DNA of 6,953 bases from an uncultured Bacteroidota bacterium (GTDB taxonomy: Bacteria > Bacteroidota > Bacteroidia > Chitinophagales > Saprospiraceae). The stretch spans positions 1 to 6,953 of the forward strand of contig CALEIL010000591.1 in assembly GCA_937876435.1 (NCBI GenBank), in the 5' to 3' direction. The notes beneath the pieces are model-generated. The model was not told the origin of the DNA and searched no databases. It worked only from the letters and a program-made list of their open reading frames with translations. Shown here in pieces: positions 5,829-6,953 of this stretch (position 1 is its first letter; each line of letters begins with the position of its first letter). Made by a program: the position numbers and the translations under genes.

Positions 5829-6953
5829 ATGATATATAGAAGTATTTTAACCGGGTTCATTCTTTTAGTTTTTGTGATCACCGGTACCAGTCAGAATATT
5901 TTGGATGCATATCGCTACTCCTTCCAGACCCCGACGGGTAGTGCCCGATACAACGGACTTGGTGGATCCATGAGTGCTATTGGTGCTGATCTCAGCGTGG
6001 CCAGTATCAATCCAGCCGGTATTGCGGCATTCTGGAAAAGTGAAATTTCAGGAACCCTGGATGTATCCGTTTTTTCCAATAAATCCACCCTGATCAATGG
6101 TGGAATCGGAGAAGTAGGTTCCTCCGATTTTGAGATGTCTATACCTCAGGGCGGGATCGTTTTTACCACTTACAGCCCCAACAAAAATTGGATGGCCAAG
6201 AGTTTTAGTATTACCTACAACAACCTGGCTAATTTTGACAACGAGATATTCTATGATGGCAACGGCCTGGGAAGTATCAGTGAACGTTGGGCGGCCTTGG
6301 GAAGTGGACTGAATCCCGACGCTTTGGATTTTCTGGAAGCAGGGCCAGCCTATTCCGCCGGTGTAATATATGACATCGAGGGCGATGGATTGTATGAATA
6401 CGACTACTATCGGAATGAAGACAAGGATCTTTACAGAAGTCAAATCATCGATACGGAAGGTGGATGGAGTGAGGCGGCCGTTACATTTGCGGGCAATTAT
6501 CGCAATAAACTTCTCATAGGTGGAACTGTCGGATTGAATTTTATAAATTTCCAGAGCAGTAAGACCTACCAGGAACAGGATAAAGGCAATATTGTACCTC
6601 AGTTTGACAGACTCCAATTCACGGAATACCTTTCTACCACCGGAGTAGGGGTCAATGTAAAGATCGGCGCCATATTGAAATTCACACCTGAAATATCGTG
6701 GAGTCTTTCCATGGCCAGCCCGACTGTTCTCAACCTCACCGATAATTTCCGCAATACCATGCAGTATGAGTGGACGGAGAACAACACGCCAAGTTCTGGC
6801 GATGCGGACAGTGAGGAAAATCAATTTGAGTATCGGTTTATCAATCCCTGGAGGCTATCGACCGGGCTCGGGTACAAATTTGGGAAAAGCGGATTTATCA
6901 ATGGAGAAGTGGATTATGTAGGGTACAATTTTTCGAAATTCGATTTTAAAAAT
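5829..6953 (+). CDS. OmpP1/FadL/TodX-like outer-membrane transport barrel (3' end cut by window edge)
   Basis: An open frame of 375 codons runs from the ATG at 5829 to the window end without a stop. Residues 1-21 (MIYRS, core ILTGFILLVFVITG, then TSQ) are a signal peptide. The mature N-terminus (L-D-A-Y-R-Y-S, then G-S-A-R-Y-N-G-L-G-G-S-M-S-A-I-G-A-D-L, and N61-P-A-G64) is the conserved start of Bacteroidota OmpP1/FadL/TodX proteins, corresponding to the hatch segment of FadL. The rest alternates amphipathic strands with polar loops, including an acidic loop near 181-200 (D-I-E-G-D-G-x-Y-E-Y-D-Y-Y) and N-P-W-R-L-S-T-G-L-G-Y-K-F-G-K near 339-353, as expected for a beta-barrel. Relatives are around 480-520 residues long, so roughly the last quarter is missing. 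The role is likely uptake of a hydrophobic compound across the outer membrane; the substrate cannot be told. Relatives are sometimes annotated as hemin receptors. Confidence 0.87.
   Translation, partial: MIYRSILTGFILLVFVITGTSQNILDAYRYSFQTPTGSARYNGLGGSMSAIGADLSVASINPAGIAAFWKSEISGTLDVSVFSNKSTLINGGIGEVGSSDFEMSIPQGGIVFTTYSPNKNWMAKSFSITYNNLANFDNEIFYDGNGLGSISERWAALGSGLNPDALDFLEAGPAYSAGVIYDIEGDGLYEYDYYRNEDKDLYRSQIIDTEGGWSEAAVTFAGNYRNKLLIGGTVGLNFINFQSSKTYQEQDKGNIVPQFDRLQFTEYLSTTGVGVNVKIGAILKFTPEISWSLSMASPTVLNLTDNFRNTMQYEWTENNTPSSGDADSEENQFEYRFINPWRLSTGLGYKFGKSGFINGEVDYVGYNFSKFDFKN

Noticed and set aside
6048..6824. 258-codon minus-strand open frame
   Set aside because: It lies antisense to the FadL-like gene, whose frame has a signal peptide and the NPAG motif; the antisense peptide shows no recognisable domain.

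Overview
The window looks like a chromosomal segment of a member of the Bacteroidota. Three things suggest this: exported proteins with short Lys-rich leaders ending in ..Q-A-Q or Y-A-Q, starts without a clear Shine-Dalgarno but with A-rich upstream sequence, and a short archaeal/eukaryotic-type prolyl-tRNA synthetase next to an OmpP1/FadL-like porin gene. A few TAnnTTTG -7-like boxes fit the same phylum. I cannot name the genus.

Layout. Positions 1-415 (-) hold a nearly complete DUF2147-family exported protein whose last few residues lie outside the window. It is divergently arranged with 519-2171 (+), a DPP III-like (M49-related) zinc metallohydrolase carried as a probable lipoprotein. Positions about 2165-2710 form a distinct AT-rich unit: a small four-helix-bundle (S23 / 23S-rRNA-intervening-sequence type) gene at 2222-2575, bracketed by related inverted repeats and followed by an in-register 7-bp tandem array that ends 2 bp from the proS stop codon. 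Positions 2713-4179 (-) hold proS, convergent with the S23 gene. A 226-bp divergent intergenic region separates proS from 4406-5707 (+), an exported, strongly Tyr/Phe/Gly-rich protein with a Ser/Arg-rich tail bearing YTP repeats. A strong Rho-independent terminator (5769-5809) follows. From 5829 to the window edge (+) runs the 5' three-quarters of an OmpP1/FadL/TodX-like outer-membrane barrel gene.

The genes do not form one pathway. proS is housekeeping; the DUF2147 protein, the M49-like lipoprotein, the Tyr-rich protein and the FadL-like barrel are all cell-envelope or secreted products. The S23 unit looks inserted between two such genes. It is the best candidate for something under-described: a small gene in a repeat frame resembling the architecture of rRNA intervening sequences, but lying between protein genes. 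No definite new system can be claimed from the sequence alone. No tRNA, rRNA, CRISPR array, transposase or phage gene was seen, and no stretch over 300 bases lacks a gene.
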